From an uncultured Lachnospiraceae bacterium (lineage in GTDB: Bacteria; Bacillota; Clostridia; Lachnospirales; Lachnospiraceae), in the NCBI GenBank assembly GCA_905235745.1, contig CAJOMN010000022.1, positions 1-64,000 on the forward strand: a DNA stretch of 64,000 nt, given 5' to 3'. The notes under the pieces were generated by a model. The model did not search any database and had not been told where the DNA came from. It saw only the letters and a program-made list of their open reading frames with translations. Every line of letters begins with the position of its first letter. Position 1 is the stretch's first letter. The position numbers were made by a program, and so were the translations under genes. Below are positions 45,747-53,584 of this stretch, one piece after another.

Positions 45747-45785
45747 TATAATAAGAACCCGGCAAGAGCGCTGTGTCCTGCCGGG
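45747..45785 (+). promoter_or_regulatory. Extended -10 promoter and 5' leader hairpin
   Basis: TGATATAAT at 45744-45752 fits an extended -10 element (TGnTATAAT). CCCGGCA (45758-45764) and TGCCGGG (45779-45785) form a hairpin right at the predicted transcript start. Confidence 0.45.
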
Positions 45786-45808
45786 TGCTTATATAAGGGA
45801 GGTTTCAA

Positions 45809-45904
45809 ATGAAAAAGAGTTTGTGGCTAACATTCTTATCTTTGATTAATATATCGTCACATGTATTCAAAAACATAACCCCTGTGTCACACTTTTATGT
45901 ATAA
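45809..45904 (+). CDS. Possible 31-residue peptide gene
   Basis: ATG at 45809 follows a full GGGAGG ribosome site at good spacing, downstream of a promoter-like element and a leader hairpin. It encodes MKKSLWLTFLSLINISSHVF and 11 more residues, a short basic-hydrophobic peptide like a minimal signal or toxin-type sequence. A hairpin terminator lies 45 bp past the stop. It could be a real small protein, a leader peptide or chance. No relatives recognised. Confidence 0.4.
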   Translation: MKKSLWLTFLSLINISSHVFKNITPVSHFYV

Positions 45905-45948
45905 AAATATGCTGGAATCTTTGATCATTGGTCTTGGGGCAAAGAAAA

Positions 45949-45978
45949 AAGCCTTGAAATGCTGATTTTTCAAGGCTT
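45949..45978. terminator. Terminator of the minus-strand tRNA cluster
   Basis: AAGCCTTGAAA (45949-45959) pairs with TTTCAAGGCTT (45968-45978); a six-T run follows on the minus strand, 10 bp past tRNA-Lys. Also suits the small plus-strand gene. Confidence 0.75.
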
Positions 45979-45988
45979 TTCCGATACA

Positions 45989-46061
45989 TGAGACACGGGG
46001 GATTCGAACCCCCGACAACCTGATTAAAAGTCAGGTGCTCTACCAACTGAGCTAGTATCCC
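45989..46061 (-). tRNA. tRNA-Lys (TTT anticodon)
   Basis: 73 nt. Acceptor GGGATAC/GTGTCTC, D-arm GCTCAGTTGGTAGAGC, anticodon loop CTTTTAA in CCTGA/TCAGG, T-arm GGGGGTTCGAATCCCCC, discriminator A. No encoded CCA. Confidence 0.95.
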
Positions 46062-46078
46062 AAATTATAGTGATAATG

Positions 46079-46165
46079 TGACTCGCCCATTCAAATCGCC
46101 TTCGGCGATGGGCTCGTCGTGCAGACAGACTTCTTCCCACTTCGTGGGCCCCTTCTATCTGCCTA
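46079..46165. repeat. Copy of the tRNA-associated hairpin repeat
   Basis: Reads ACTCGCCCATTCAAAT, then the palindrome CGCCTTCGGCG, then GGGCTCGTCGTGCAGACAGA and CTTCTTCCCACTTCGTGGG. Closely matches the module near 24703-24765 and 24805-24870 upstream of tRNA-Leu. Confidence 0.75.
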
Positions 46166-46166
46166 G

Positions 46167-46238
46167 CACGGCTAGCTGGATTTGAACCAGCGAATGCAGG
46201 AATCAAAATCCTGTGCCTTACCGCTTGGCTATAGCCGT
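46167..46238 (-). tRNA. tRNA-Gln (TTG anticodon)
   Basis: 72 nt. Acceptor ACGGCTA/TAGCCGT, D-arm GCCAAGCGGTAAGGC typical of Gln, anticodon loop TTTTGAT in CAGGA/TCCTG, T-arm GCTGGTTCAAATCCAGC, discriminator G. Confidence 0.93.
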
Positions 46239-46273
46239 AAAGTTTACTGATCCGACCGTCACCGTAACTTTTG

Positions 46274-46347
46274 TCACGACAGGAGTCGTGACATTTCCCA
46301 ACATTCGCTTCGCGAACGTCGCCGCGTCACGACAAGAGTCGTGACAT
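46274..46347. repeat. Two GTCACGAC hairpins between tRNA-Gln and tRNA-Arg
   Basis: GTCACGAC-AGG-AGTCGTGAC (46274-46292) and GTCACGAC-AAG-AGTCGTGAC (46326-46344) are near-identical small palindromes flanking TTCGCTTCGCGAA. They may be processing hairpins in the tRNA precursor. Confidence 0.7.
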
Positions 46348-46349
46348 TA

Positions 46350-46423
<74 letters not shown>

Positions 46424-46620
46424 ATTCAGTCTGAGATTCATGCAGACCTTTAGCATTATAACAAGTCAACTGACTATTTTCAAGACACATTCTTACATAA
46501 ATTCTTTCCTTCCGGTTACACTATTCTTTCACCAGACAATATGATATTATTTTCAGTTGTATGAATAAAACCCGACCGGTCAGTAACCGGTAAATGGAGT
46601 GAAGGGAGAATTGCAGCAAT

Positions 46621-47370
46621 ATGAAAGAATTCTACATAACCGACGACGGTATCAGGCTTCATGCAAAGCTTGAAATGCCCGACGGCAAAGATAAATATCC
46701 GCTTGTGATCATCGTGCACGGATTTACCGGGAACATGGAGGAGCCCCATATAACGGAGACTGCAAGGATCGCTGTAGAAGCCGGATATGCCGCGCTTCGT
46801 GTCGAAATGTACGGTCACGGGCAAAGCGACGGCAGATTCAGGGATCATACCTTATATAAATGGATATCCAATATGCTCGCGGTCGTGGAATACGCCCGGA
46901 ATCTTGATTTTGTAACGGATCTGTTCCTGTGCGGACATTCGCAGGGCGGATTGCTCGTTATGCTGATCGCCGGAATGTGTCCGAATAAGTTCAGGGCAGT
47001 CATTCCGCTGTCACCGGCATGGATGATCCCCGAGATCGCAAGAAAAGGGGAGATACTTGGAACCGCAATCGATCCTGTGAACATTCCGGATGAATTTGTG
47101 CAGAACGGGGAAAATGTACTGTCCGGTAACTATATTAGGGTTGCCCAGACACTGCATGTCGAAGACGAGATCGAACGCTACAAAGGGCCTGTGCTTATCG
47201 TTCACGGCGATGAAGATGAGGCTGTGCCGTATGAGTACGGTGTTAAAGCGGCCGAATTGTACAGCAACGCAAAGCTTGTAACGATCAAGGGAGACACCCA
47301 CTGCTTTGACAATCATCTCGATGAGATGACCGCCGCAGTACAAGAGTTCCTACTTGATTTTGTAAATTAA
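46621..47370 (+). CDS. Alpha/beta hydrolase, cinnamoyl/feruloyl-esterase-like
   Basis: 249 residues, cytoplasmic (no signal peptide). Catalytic triad visible: S107 in CGHSQGG, D199 in VHGDEDEAVPYE and H227 in GDTHCFD. The oxyanion-loop segment IVHGFTGNMEEPHITETARI and the RVEMYGHGQSDGRF segment resemble Est1E-type feruloyl esterases of Butyrivibrio and lactobacillar cinnamoyl esterases, with a lid insert between strands 6 and 7. It would release hydroxycinnamic acids from plant cell-wall oligosaccharides; substrate not proven. The next protein-coding gene cluster holds a GH1 glucosidase. Confidence 0.85.
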   Translation: MKEFYITDDGIRLHAKLEMPDGKDKYPLVIIVHGFTGNMEEPHITETARIAVEAGYAALRVEMYGHGQSDGRFRDHTLYKWISNMLAVVEYARNLDFVTDLFLCGHSQGGLLVMLIAGMCPNKFRAVIPLSPAWMIPEIARKGEILGTAIDPVNIPDEFVQNGENVLSGNYIRVAQTLHVEDEIERYKGPVLIVHGDEDEAVPYEYGVKAAELYSNAKLVTIKGDTHCFDNHLDEMTAAVQEFLLDFVN

Positions 47371-47429
47371 ATCTGATATTATTATCCGGCAACTGTTTGG
47401 GAGCATAGTGCCTGTTCCCTAATAACAAT

Positions 47430-47504
<75 letters not shown>

Positions 47505-47513
47505 TTACCGAGG

Positions 47514-47549
47514 AAAAGCCCAGTAAAATCTGATTTTACTGGGCTTTTT
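47514..47549 (+). terminator. Terminator after tRNA-His
   Basis: AAAAGCCCAGTAAAATC and GATTTTACTGGGCTTTTT form a long perfect stem with a T run, starting 9 bp past the tRNA. Confidence 0.9.
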
Positions 47550-47608
47550 CGAATAGTTCTTGGCCGGGAACATCCGGATCCGATCATCCATTGCATCCAT
47601 AGGTGACA

Positions 47609-48952
47609 TTACAGCTTGCTGCCGTTGCTTCTGATAACATCGGCATACCACAGGGCTGAGTCCTTCAATGTTCTCTTCCCGGTTCTGTAATCCACATATA
47701 TCATGCCGAAACGCTTGTCATATCCGCTCGTCCACTCGAAATTATCCATAATCGACCAATACTGGTAGCCGAGCACCGGAATACCGTCATCCGTCGCCCG
47801 CTTCAATTCCTTTAAATATCTGCTGAGAAAATCAATCCTCTGCGGATCGTGAACCTTCCCGTCCTCAAACTCCCAGTCGGTATTCGCCATCCCGTTTTCC
47901 GTGATCATGATCGGCTTTTTGTATCTCTCATAGAAGAACTTCGGCGCATAATAGAGCACTTCCGGAGTGACATTCCAGTCCGTCGTTGTTCGCGGACTTC
48001 CGATATACGAATAATCATCGTATTTGGACCGGTCGGGCACCATATCGGTCTGAGCCTGATACACATTAAAGGCGTAGTAATCAAGAGGCTGGGATACCAG
48101 TTCCCATTCCTCCTTCGTGAAGCTTATTAGGTCGTCACCGAAGACGTCACAGGCACAGTCCGTGAATCTTCCGAGCATTATCGGATCAGCCCACCACGCG
48201 TTTGAGAAGAAATAATCCTCGGAATCGAAATCAAATGTTCTCCGTCTTGCTTCGTCTTCCGTGATCTTATCCGTCGGAATACATACTGACCCGGTAGGAG
48301 CCATTCCGATCATGGGCGAGAGCTTTGCATTCCTGCGGATGACTGAAACTGCCTTTCCGTGAGCCAGGAACACGTTTCTGTATAACGTCATCATATCTTT
48401 TGCGGAGTTTTCTTCGAATGGCGCATGAAACCCTATCTTATGGCCTCCTCCCAGAAACAGCTGGGGTTCGTTGAACGTGAACCAGTATCTGACCCTGTCC
48501 GAGAGAGCATCCACAACGACCTTTACATATTGCGCAAACCATTCGGGACTGTCGGCATTCTTCCAGCCGCCCTTCCTGTACAGCTCATAAGGATAGTTCC
48601 AGTGGAATAATGTCACCATAGGTTCGATCCCCGCGCCAATAAGCTCGTCGACAAGATCAGAATAGAACCGGATTCCTGCCTCGTTTACCTTTCCGTATCC
48701 TTCGGGAATGACCCTTGTCCAGTTTATGGAAAAGCGGTAGCTCTTCAGCCCGATCTCTTTCATGAGGGCAACATCTTCCTTGTAACGATGATAGTGATCG
48801 CAGGCGATATTGCCGTTTTCACCGTGTGCACACCGGGTTACATCCTGTGTGAAATGATCCCAGATGCCTGTTCCCTTTCCGTCTTCATCATAGGCGCCTT
48901 CCACCTGATATGCTGCCGAAGCGGCTCCCCACAGAAAATCATCCTTAAACAT
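47609..48952 (-). CDS. GH1 beta-glucosidase / 6-phospho-beta-glucosidase-family enzyme
   Basis: 447 residues, full-length GH1 barrel. N-terminal signature FLWGAASAAYQVEGAYDEDG; acid/base E162 in TFNEPQ; nucleophile E352 in IMITENGMAN; YQYWSIMDNFEWTSGYDKRF near the end shows the glucose-site Glu-Trp of beta-glucosidases, and the residues usual for phosphate binding (S...K.Y of 6-phospho enzymes) are not seen, which favours unphosphorylated cellobiose or similar substrates. Cytoplasmic. Follows the UlaG-like gene by 43 bp in one operon. Confidence 0.92.
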   Translation of the reverse strand: MFKDDFLWGAASAAYQVEGAYDEDGKGTGIWDHFTQDVTRCAHGENGNIACDHYHRYKEDVALMKEIGLKSYRFSINWTRVIPEGYGKVNEAGIRFYSDLVDELIGAGIEPMVTLFHWNYPYELYRKGGWKNADSPEWFAQYVKVVVDALSDRVRYWFTFNEPQLFLGGGHKIGFHAPFEENSAKDMMTLYRNVFLAHGKAVSVIRRNAKLSPMIGMAPTGSVCIPTDKITEDEARRRTFDFDSEDYFFSNAWWADPIMLGRFTDCACDVFGDDLISFTKEEWELVSQPLDYYAFNVYQAQTDMVPDRSKYDDYSYIGSPRTTTDWNVTPEVLYYAPKFFYERYKKPIMITENGMANTDWEFEDGKVHDPQRIDFLSRYLKELKRATDDGIPVLGYQYWSIMDNFEWTSGYDKRFGMIYVDYRTGKRTLKDSALWYADVIRSNGSKL

Positions 48953-48995
48953 AGTTGATATATCCTTCCTTTTTCTTCAAATCCGGCTTATTGGT

Positions 48996-49814
48996 TCAAG
49001 CCCCGCCCGCAGGACCCGGCGCCGGATATATGATCTTCTCCATTACTCCGGGGATCATACAATTCATCCTGCCTTCATATTTCGCAAGTATGTATTCCCG
49101 GAACTCATTCGGATCAGCGCTGTTATCGGCAAACATGTCCCAGTGCCCCGGAATGACGATATCCGGCAGAACTTCTCCGGCAAGATCTGCCGCCTCCTGA
49201 TAGGTCATGTTCCCGATGCAGTTTCTCATGTACCGTTTGGCATCACGTCCGTTTATCGGCAGCAGTTGTATATCTATCCTGCCGAATGACTGAATGGCGG
49301 GAAGCATTCCCTCATATCTGACCGTATCTCCGGCATGATGTATCCTGACACCGTTTCCCTCGATAATGTATTGCAGATATGGATATAAGCCCGTTTCCGG
49401 GTCTTTATCGAGAAATTCATGAGATGCCGCAACGGCATGTATCGTAAAATCACCGACAGTAACCGATTCTCCGTCATTAAGCCCGATGGCGCTTGTCGCT
49501 GCAACACCGTCGGCAAGGACGCAGTCCGTATGCTTACGCGGGAATATAAACTTTGCATCGGGATTGGTCACAGCCCATATCTTCCATGATTCATGGTCGA
49601 TGTGATCCAGATGGTCATGTGTTCCGATAAACGCATCCACGCCATGCAGCTCGTCTGCCGGAATGGGCGGCGGTACCTGCCGCTTGTCGTAAGGCGCCGC
49701 AAAATAATCAATGCACAGTGTAGTGCTGCCGGTTCTTACGATCAGACCCATCTGCCCCATCCACCAGAGAGCCACCGTGTTTTCTCCGTAATTCTTATCC
49801 ATATTGTTCTCCAT
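48996..49814 (-). CDS. UlaG-like metallo-beta-lactamase-fold hydrolase
   Basis: 272 residues. Zinc or manganese site THDHLDHID (65-73), then VAASHEF, HHAGDTVRYEG and VIPGHWDMFADN, matching the L-ascorbate-6-phosphate lactonase (UlaG) group. No ulaABC phosphotransferase genes are nearby, so ascorbate as substrate is doubtful; it may open another sugar lactone. First gene of an operon with GH1; its upstream region has a promoter-operator palindrome shared with the amidohydrolase operon. Confidence 0.85.
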   Translation of the reverse strand: MENNMDKNYGENTVALWWMGQMGLIVRTGSTTLCIDYFAAPYDKRQVPPPIPADELHGVDAFIGTHDHLDHIDHESWKIWAVTNPDAKFIFPRKHTDCVLADGVAATSAIGLNDGESVTVGDFTIHAVAASHEFLDKDPETGLYPYLQYIIEGNGVRIHHAGDTVRYEGMLPAIQSFGRIDIQLLPINGRDAKRYMRNCIGNMTYQEAADLAGEVLPDIVIPGHWDMFADNSADPNEFREYILAKYEGRMNCMIPGVMEKIIYPAPGPAGGA

Positions 49815-49952
49815 ATTCAGAATGACAGCATGCGCACTAAATCCGTGCGCATCATCCCCTCCGGATCAATAATACCATAATCCTTATAAAAAGAGTGTGT
49901 AGATAATTTGAGAATAATTACTATATGTGTTATTATTATGAATCGACAGCGA

Positions 49953-49981
49953 ATTACAGTGAACGTATTTAATTCGCTCAC
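49953..49981 (-). promoter_or_regulatory. Promoter-operator palindrome upstream of the UlaG-like/GH1 operon
   Basis: On the minus strand GTGAGCG-AATTAAATA-CGTTCAC (49981 to 49959) is followed by TGTAAT (49958-49953). It matches 25 of 29 positions of the site at 34801-34829. It lies about 140 bp from the ATG, as the other does (about 150). It is also 12 bp upstream of plus-strand tRNA-Ala, so it could serve that promoter instead. Confidence 0.55.
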
Positions 49982-49992
49982 TATATGTTCAA

Positions 49993-50065
49993 GGGGCATT
50001 AGCGCAGCTGGGAGCGCGCAACGTTCGCAACGTTGAGGCCACGGGTTCGAATCCCGTATGCTCCA
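49993..50065 (+). tRNA. tRNA-Ala (CGC anticodon)
   Basis: 73 nt. Acceptor GGGGCAT/ATGCTCC, D-arm GCGCAGCTGGGAGCGC, anticodon loop TTCGCAA in CAACG/CGTTG, T-arm ACGGGTTCGAATCCCGT, discriminator A. Confidence 0.92.
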
Positions 50066-50077
50066 TTATTTATTGTA

Positions 50078-50107
50078 TTGATTTTTTCATGTATATAGAG
50101 TTAGAAT
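50078..50107 (+). promoter_or_regulatory. Predicted promoter of the TrpXYZ-like ABC operon
   Basis: TTGATT (50078-50083), 18 bp, TAGAAT (50102-50107), about 45 bp before the ribosome site. Confidence 0.45.
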
Positions 50108-50153
50108 ACATATTGATTGTCATTTTCAATTACAATGCATGGAGGAATCAGTT

Positions 50154-51143
50154 ATGAAAAAAATCATTGCTTTAGGATTAGTCATGTCTATGGCGGCATC
50201 CGTTCTGGCAGGATGTTCGGGATCTGCGGGAACTCAGGGTACATCCGGTTCCGATAACAGCGGCAAAACCTATACGGTTGGTATATGCCAGCTCGTTCAG
50301 CACGAAGCTCTTGATGCGGCAACCCAGGGATTCAAGGATGCGCTTACCGAAAAGCTCGGTGACAGAGTAACCTTTGATGAGCAGAATGCTTCGGGAGATT
50401 CGGCAACCTGTGCCACGATAGCCAATCAGTTCGTATCATCAAATGTTGATCTTATAATGGCAAATGCAACGCCTCCTCTTCAGGCATGCGCGGCAGCAAC
50501 ATCTACGATCCCCGTTCTCGGAACATCTGTTACGGATTATGCAACTGCTCTTCAGATCGACGACTGGTCCGGAAAGACAGGTATGAACATATCCGGTACC
50601 TCCGATCTTGCTCCGCTTTCCGAACAGGCAAAGCTTCTGAACGAACTGTTCCCGGATGCGAAGACCGTTGGTTTGATATATTGCTCGGGCGAGCCCAATT
50701 CACTGTATCAGGTAAACGTTATCTCAAAGGAACTTGAAGCGCTCGGATATACCTGTCAGGAATTCTCGTTTGCCGATTCCAATGATATCGCATCGGTTAC
50801 GACAAGCGCCGTATCACTTGTTGATGTAATCTATATCCCGACCGATAACGCTGCGGCATCCGCAACTGAGGTCATTGATAATATCTGCCTTCCCGCAGGG
50901 ATCCCGATCGTAGCAAGCGAAGAGGGAATATGTGCGGGCTGCGGTGTAGCGACACTGTCTATCAGCTATTACGATCTCGGTTACCAGACAGGTCTTATGG
51001 CATATGAAGTACTTGAAAACGGTGCCGATGTTTCCACTATGGATATCGAATATGCACCTAATGTGACCAAGAAATACGTTCCGTCAAGATGCGAAGCTCT
51101 TAACGTTACTATCCCCGAGGGCTATGAGGCTATAGCCGAATAA
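50154..51143 (+). CDS. ABC importer substrate-binding lipoprotein, TrpX-like
   Basis: 329 residues; ATG at 50154 (MKKIIALGLVMSMAASVLAG) after GGAGGAA. Lipobox LAGC, Ser/Gly linker, then the ABC_sub_bind fold: TVGICQLVQHEALDAATQGF, NQFVSSNVDLIMANATPPLQ, LLNELFPDAKTVGLIYCSGE, IYIPTDNAAASATEVIDNIC. The family includes tryptophan/tyrosine binding proteins (TrpX) and others of unknown ligand. Heads a three-gene operon. Confidence 0.92.
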   Translation: MKKIIALGLVMSMAASVLAGCSGSAGTQGTSGSDNSGKTYTVGICQLVQHEALDAATQGFKDALTEKLGDRVTFDEQNASGDSATCATIANQFVSSNVDLIMANATPPLQACAAATSTIPVLGTSVTDYATALQIDDWSGKTGMNISGTSDLAPLSEQAKLLNELFPDAKTVGLIYCSGEPNSLYQVNVISKELEALGYTCQEFSFADSNDIASVTTSAVSLVDVIYIPTDNAAASATEVIDNICLPAGIPIVASEEGICAGCGVATLSISYYDLGYQTGLMAYEVLENGADVSTMDIEYAPNVTKKYVPSRCEALNVTIPEGYEAIAE

Positions 51144-51158
51144 TACGGAGGTTGACTG

Positions 51159-52070
51159 TTGAACATCATTAATCTGCTGACTGCTTTCCCCGGTGCGATC
51201 GCCCAGGGACTAATATGGGGTATTATGGCCATCGGTGTCTTCATCACCTATAAGCTGCTGGATCTGGCGGATCTGACAGTGGACGGGACGATGTGTACCG
51301 GAGGCGCCGTGTGCATCATGCTGATGCTTGGCGGGCACAGCGTATGGTTTTCTCTTACCATGGCTTTTCTTGCAGGAATGATCGCCGGCTTTGTGACCGG
51401 TTTTCTGCATACATTTCTGGGGATACCGGCAATACTTGCCGGAATCCTCACCCAGCTCGGGCTGTACTCCATCAACCTGCGGATAATGGACAACAAGGCG
51501 AATCAGGCAATAAATGTTGACAAATACGACCTTCTCGTATCCCTGAGATATATCAAGAACGTTCCGGTATACAGGAATACGATCCTTGTCGTTGCAGTGA
51601 TAATTGTGATATTGATCGCAATACTGTACTGGTTCTTCGGGACGGAGATCGGCTCTGCGATAAGGGCGACAGGCTCGAATCCGAATATGTCAAGGGCGCA
51701 GGGTATCAATACCGATATCACCAAGATACTCGGGCTCATGATCAGCAACGGGATCGTCGCTTTTTCAAGCGGTCTGTATGCGCAGTACCAGGGGTTTGCC
51801 GATATCAACGCGGGACGCGGCGCTATCGTCATAGGGCTTGCCGCCGTGATCATAGCGCAGGTGCTGTTTGGGAAGATCGAGCGTAACTTTGCCCTCTCCC
51901 TTGCTTTTGTTGCTGTCGGCGGAGTGATCTATTATCTTGTACTGCAGGTCGTATTATGGCTCGGACTAAACGCCAATGACCTTAAGCTCGTATCGGCGAT
52001 CATAGTTGCGATCTTCCTTGCGATACCGCACCTTGGTTCCAAGCGGAAAGGAGGCAGCTCAAATGCTTGA
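51159..52070 (+). CDS. ABC importer permease (BPD_transp_2 family), TrpY-like
   Basis: 303 residues, TTG start 6 bp after GGAGG. About nine hydrophobic helices: LIWGIMAIGVFITYKLLD, LADLTVDGTMCTGGAVCIML, FLHTFLGIPAILAGILTQLG, and the coupling segment EIGSAIRATGSNPNMSRAQGIN, which is typical of the branched-chain/ribose-type permease superfamily. Ends 8 bp inside the ATPase gene. Confidence 0.92.
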   Translation: MNIINLLTAFPGAIAQGLIWGIMAIGVFITYKLLDLADLTVDGTMCTGGAVCIMLMLGGHSVWFSLTMAFLAGMIAGFVTGFLHTFLGIPAILAGILTQLGLYSINLRIMDNKANQAINVDKYDLLVSLRYIKNVPVYRNTILVVAVIIVILIAILYWFFGTEIGSAIRATGSNPNMSRAQGINTDITKILGLMISNGIVAFSSGLYAQYQGFADINAGRGAIVIGLAAVIIAQVLFGKIERNFALSLAFVAVGGVIYYLVLQVVLWLGLNANDLKLVSAIIVAIFLAIPHLGSKRKGGSSNA

Positions 52071-52815
52071 TGTCAGAGATATTCACAAGACATTCAATCC
52101 CGGTACGGTCAATGAAAAATGCGCTCTGGACGGGGTTGACCTGCACCTTGATCCCGGTGATTTTGTTACCGTAATAGGAGGGAACGGGGCCGGAAAATCA
52201 ACCATCCTCAATGCTATCGCGGGAACATGGTTCGTCGACAGCGGAACAATATCTCTCGATGGCACGGACGTTACCAGGCTTGCCGAACACAAACGCGCCG
52301 CATTTATCGGAAGGGTATTTCAGGATCCGATGAACGGGACGGCGGCAAGCATGCAGATAGAAGAAAATCTTGCCCTTGCGGCCAGAAGAGGATCCCCGAG
52401 AACACTCCGGCGCGGCATAACAGCCGAAGAGCGCGATGAATTCCGTGATAAGCTCAAGATACTGGAACTGGGACTTGAAGACAGGATGACTGCCAAGGTA
52501 GGACTGCTGTCAGGCGGACAGCGCCAGGCTCTGACGCTTCTTATGGCGACTCTCAAGAAGCCGCGGATACTGCTTCTGGACGAGCATACAGCGGCGCTTG
52601 ACCCCAAAACCGCGGCAAAGGTTCTCGATGCAACGGAAAGGATCGTTCAGAAGGATAAGCTTACAACTCTCATGATCACTCATAATATGAGGGATGCGAT
52701 AGCACACGGAAACCGGCTCATCATGATGCAGGAGGGCCGGATAATATATGATGTGAGCGGGGAAGAGAAGAAGCATCTGCAGGTTAAGGATCTTCTTGAT
52801 ATTTTTGATTTTTGA
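52063..52815 (+). CDS. ABC importer ATPase, TrpZ-like
   Basis: 250 residues; ATG at 52063 (MLDVRDIHKTFNPGTVNEKC) after AAAGGAGG. Walker A VIGGNGAGKSTILNAIAG, Q-loop RVFQDPMNGTA, signature GLLSGGQRQALTLLMATLK, Walker B ILLLDEHTAALDPKTA with DEH in place of the usual DEP, as in this importer subfamily, and H-loop MITHNMRDA. Confidence 0.93.
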   Translation: MLDVRDIHKTFNPGTVNEKCALDGVDLHLDPGDFVTVIGGNGAGKSTILNAIAGTWFVDSGTISLDGTDVTRLAEHKRAAFIGRVFQDPMNGTAASMQIEENLALAARRGSPRTLRRGITAEERDEFRDKLKILELGLEDRMTAKVGLLSGGQRQALTLLMATLKKPRILLLDEHTAALDPKTAAKVLDATERIVQKDKLTTLMITHNMRDAIAHGNRLIMMQEGRIIYDVSGEEKKHLQVKDLLDIFDF

Positions 52816-52819
52816 CCGT

Positions 52820-53584
52820 TTATGACAGCTTCACTCCGTAAGCATCATAGATACTGATCCCGTCGGTCACGCGGTAATCACCGGCACCGGCGCTTTTGAC
52901 AAGGCGTACAAAATCATCTATATCACGGAGGCGTTCGGGAAATGCCATCCCGCCGCCGAACAGATTGACGCTGTGGGTGTCGCTTCCGCCCGTTACCGGC
53001 AGATGAAGAGTGCGGGCATACCGTAACGCCCGTTCATTAAAGAGTCTGTTATCGGGCCATCCGTTGTACGGACAGTGCGACGCATTAACACCTTCTATCG
53101 CATCGACATATTCGGGGTACAGCCGTATTTTCCGAATATAAGACGCTTCACGGAACGGGTGTGCGTGAACGACTATGCCGCCGCCCGAATGTACAATGTC
53201 ATACTGCTCTTCTACCGATGCATCCCTGATCTCCGGATGGGCGTGCATCCAGTCGATATCGAGACCGTATATCAGGAATTCCGTTCCGTTATATCCCGCT
53301 TCATAGCCGCAGAATACCTGAAAATCATTATCATCTCCCCACTTTTTGGCAAGACGGTAAGGCTCGAAGAAAGCGTCAAGGTAATCATCCCACGGAAGAT
53401 TCCGGCTGACGGCAGTATTGCCTCCCCAGTTATGGTTGGTCAGTATGAAACCTGCGTATCCGGCCGCTTTATGGGCAATAGCCATATCGACCGCGGTATT
53501 GTTCGCACACGCGCTTGATTCCGACGAGTGGACGTGTGTTTCATATAGAAACGGATAACCCTCTGTGTATAAGTCTTTTATCAT
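52820..53584 (-). CDS. PHP-domain metal-dependent phosphoesterase
   Basis: 254 residues. The four PHP motifs are present: ETHVHSSESS (His17 and His19 region), FILTNHNW, GIVVHAHPFRE and VTGGSDTHSVN. Related enzymes hydrolyse histidinol phosphate, nucleoside bisphosphates or polyphosphates; the substrate is unknown. Its ATG overlaps the stop of the upstream hybrid kinase (TAATG), so it is translationally coupled as the last gene of the phosphorelay operon and is the only enzyme in that operon that is not a signalling protein. Confidence 0.88.
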   Translation of the reverse strand: MIKDLYTEGYPFLYETHVHSSESSACANNTAVDMAIAHKAAGYAGFILTNHNWGGNTAVSRNLPWDDYLDAFFEPYRLAKKWGDDNDFQVFCGYEAGYNGTEFLIYGLDIDWMHAHPEIRDASVEEQYDIVHSGGGIVVHAHPFREASYIRKIRLYPEYVDAIEGVNASHCPYNGWPDNRLFNERALRYARTLHLPVTGGSDTHSVNLFGGGMAFPERLRDIDDFVRLVKSAGAGDYRVTDGISIYDAYGVKLS

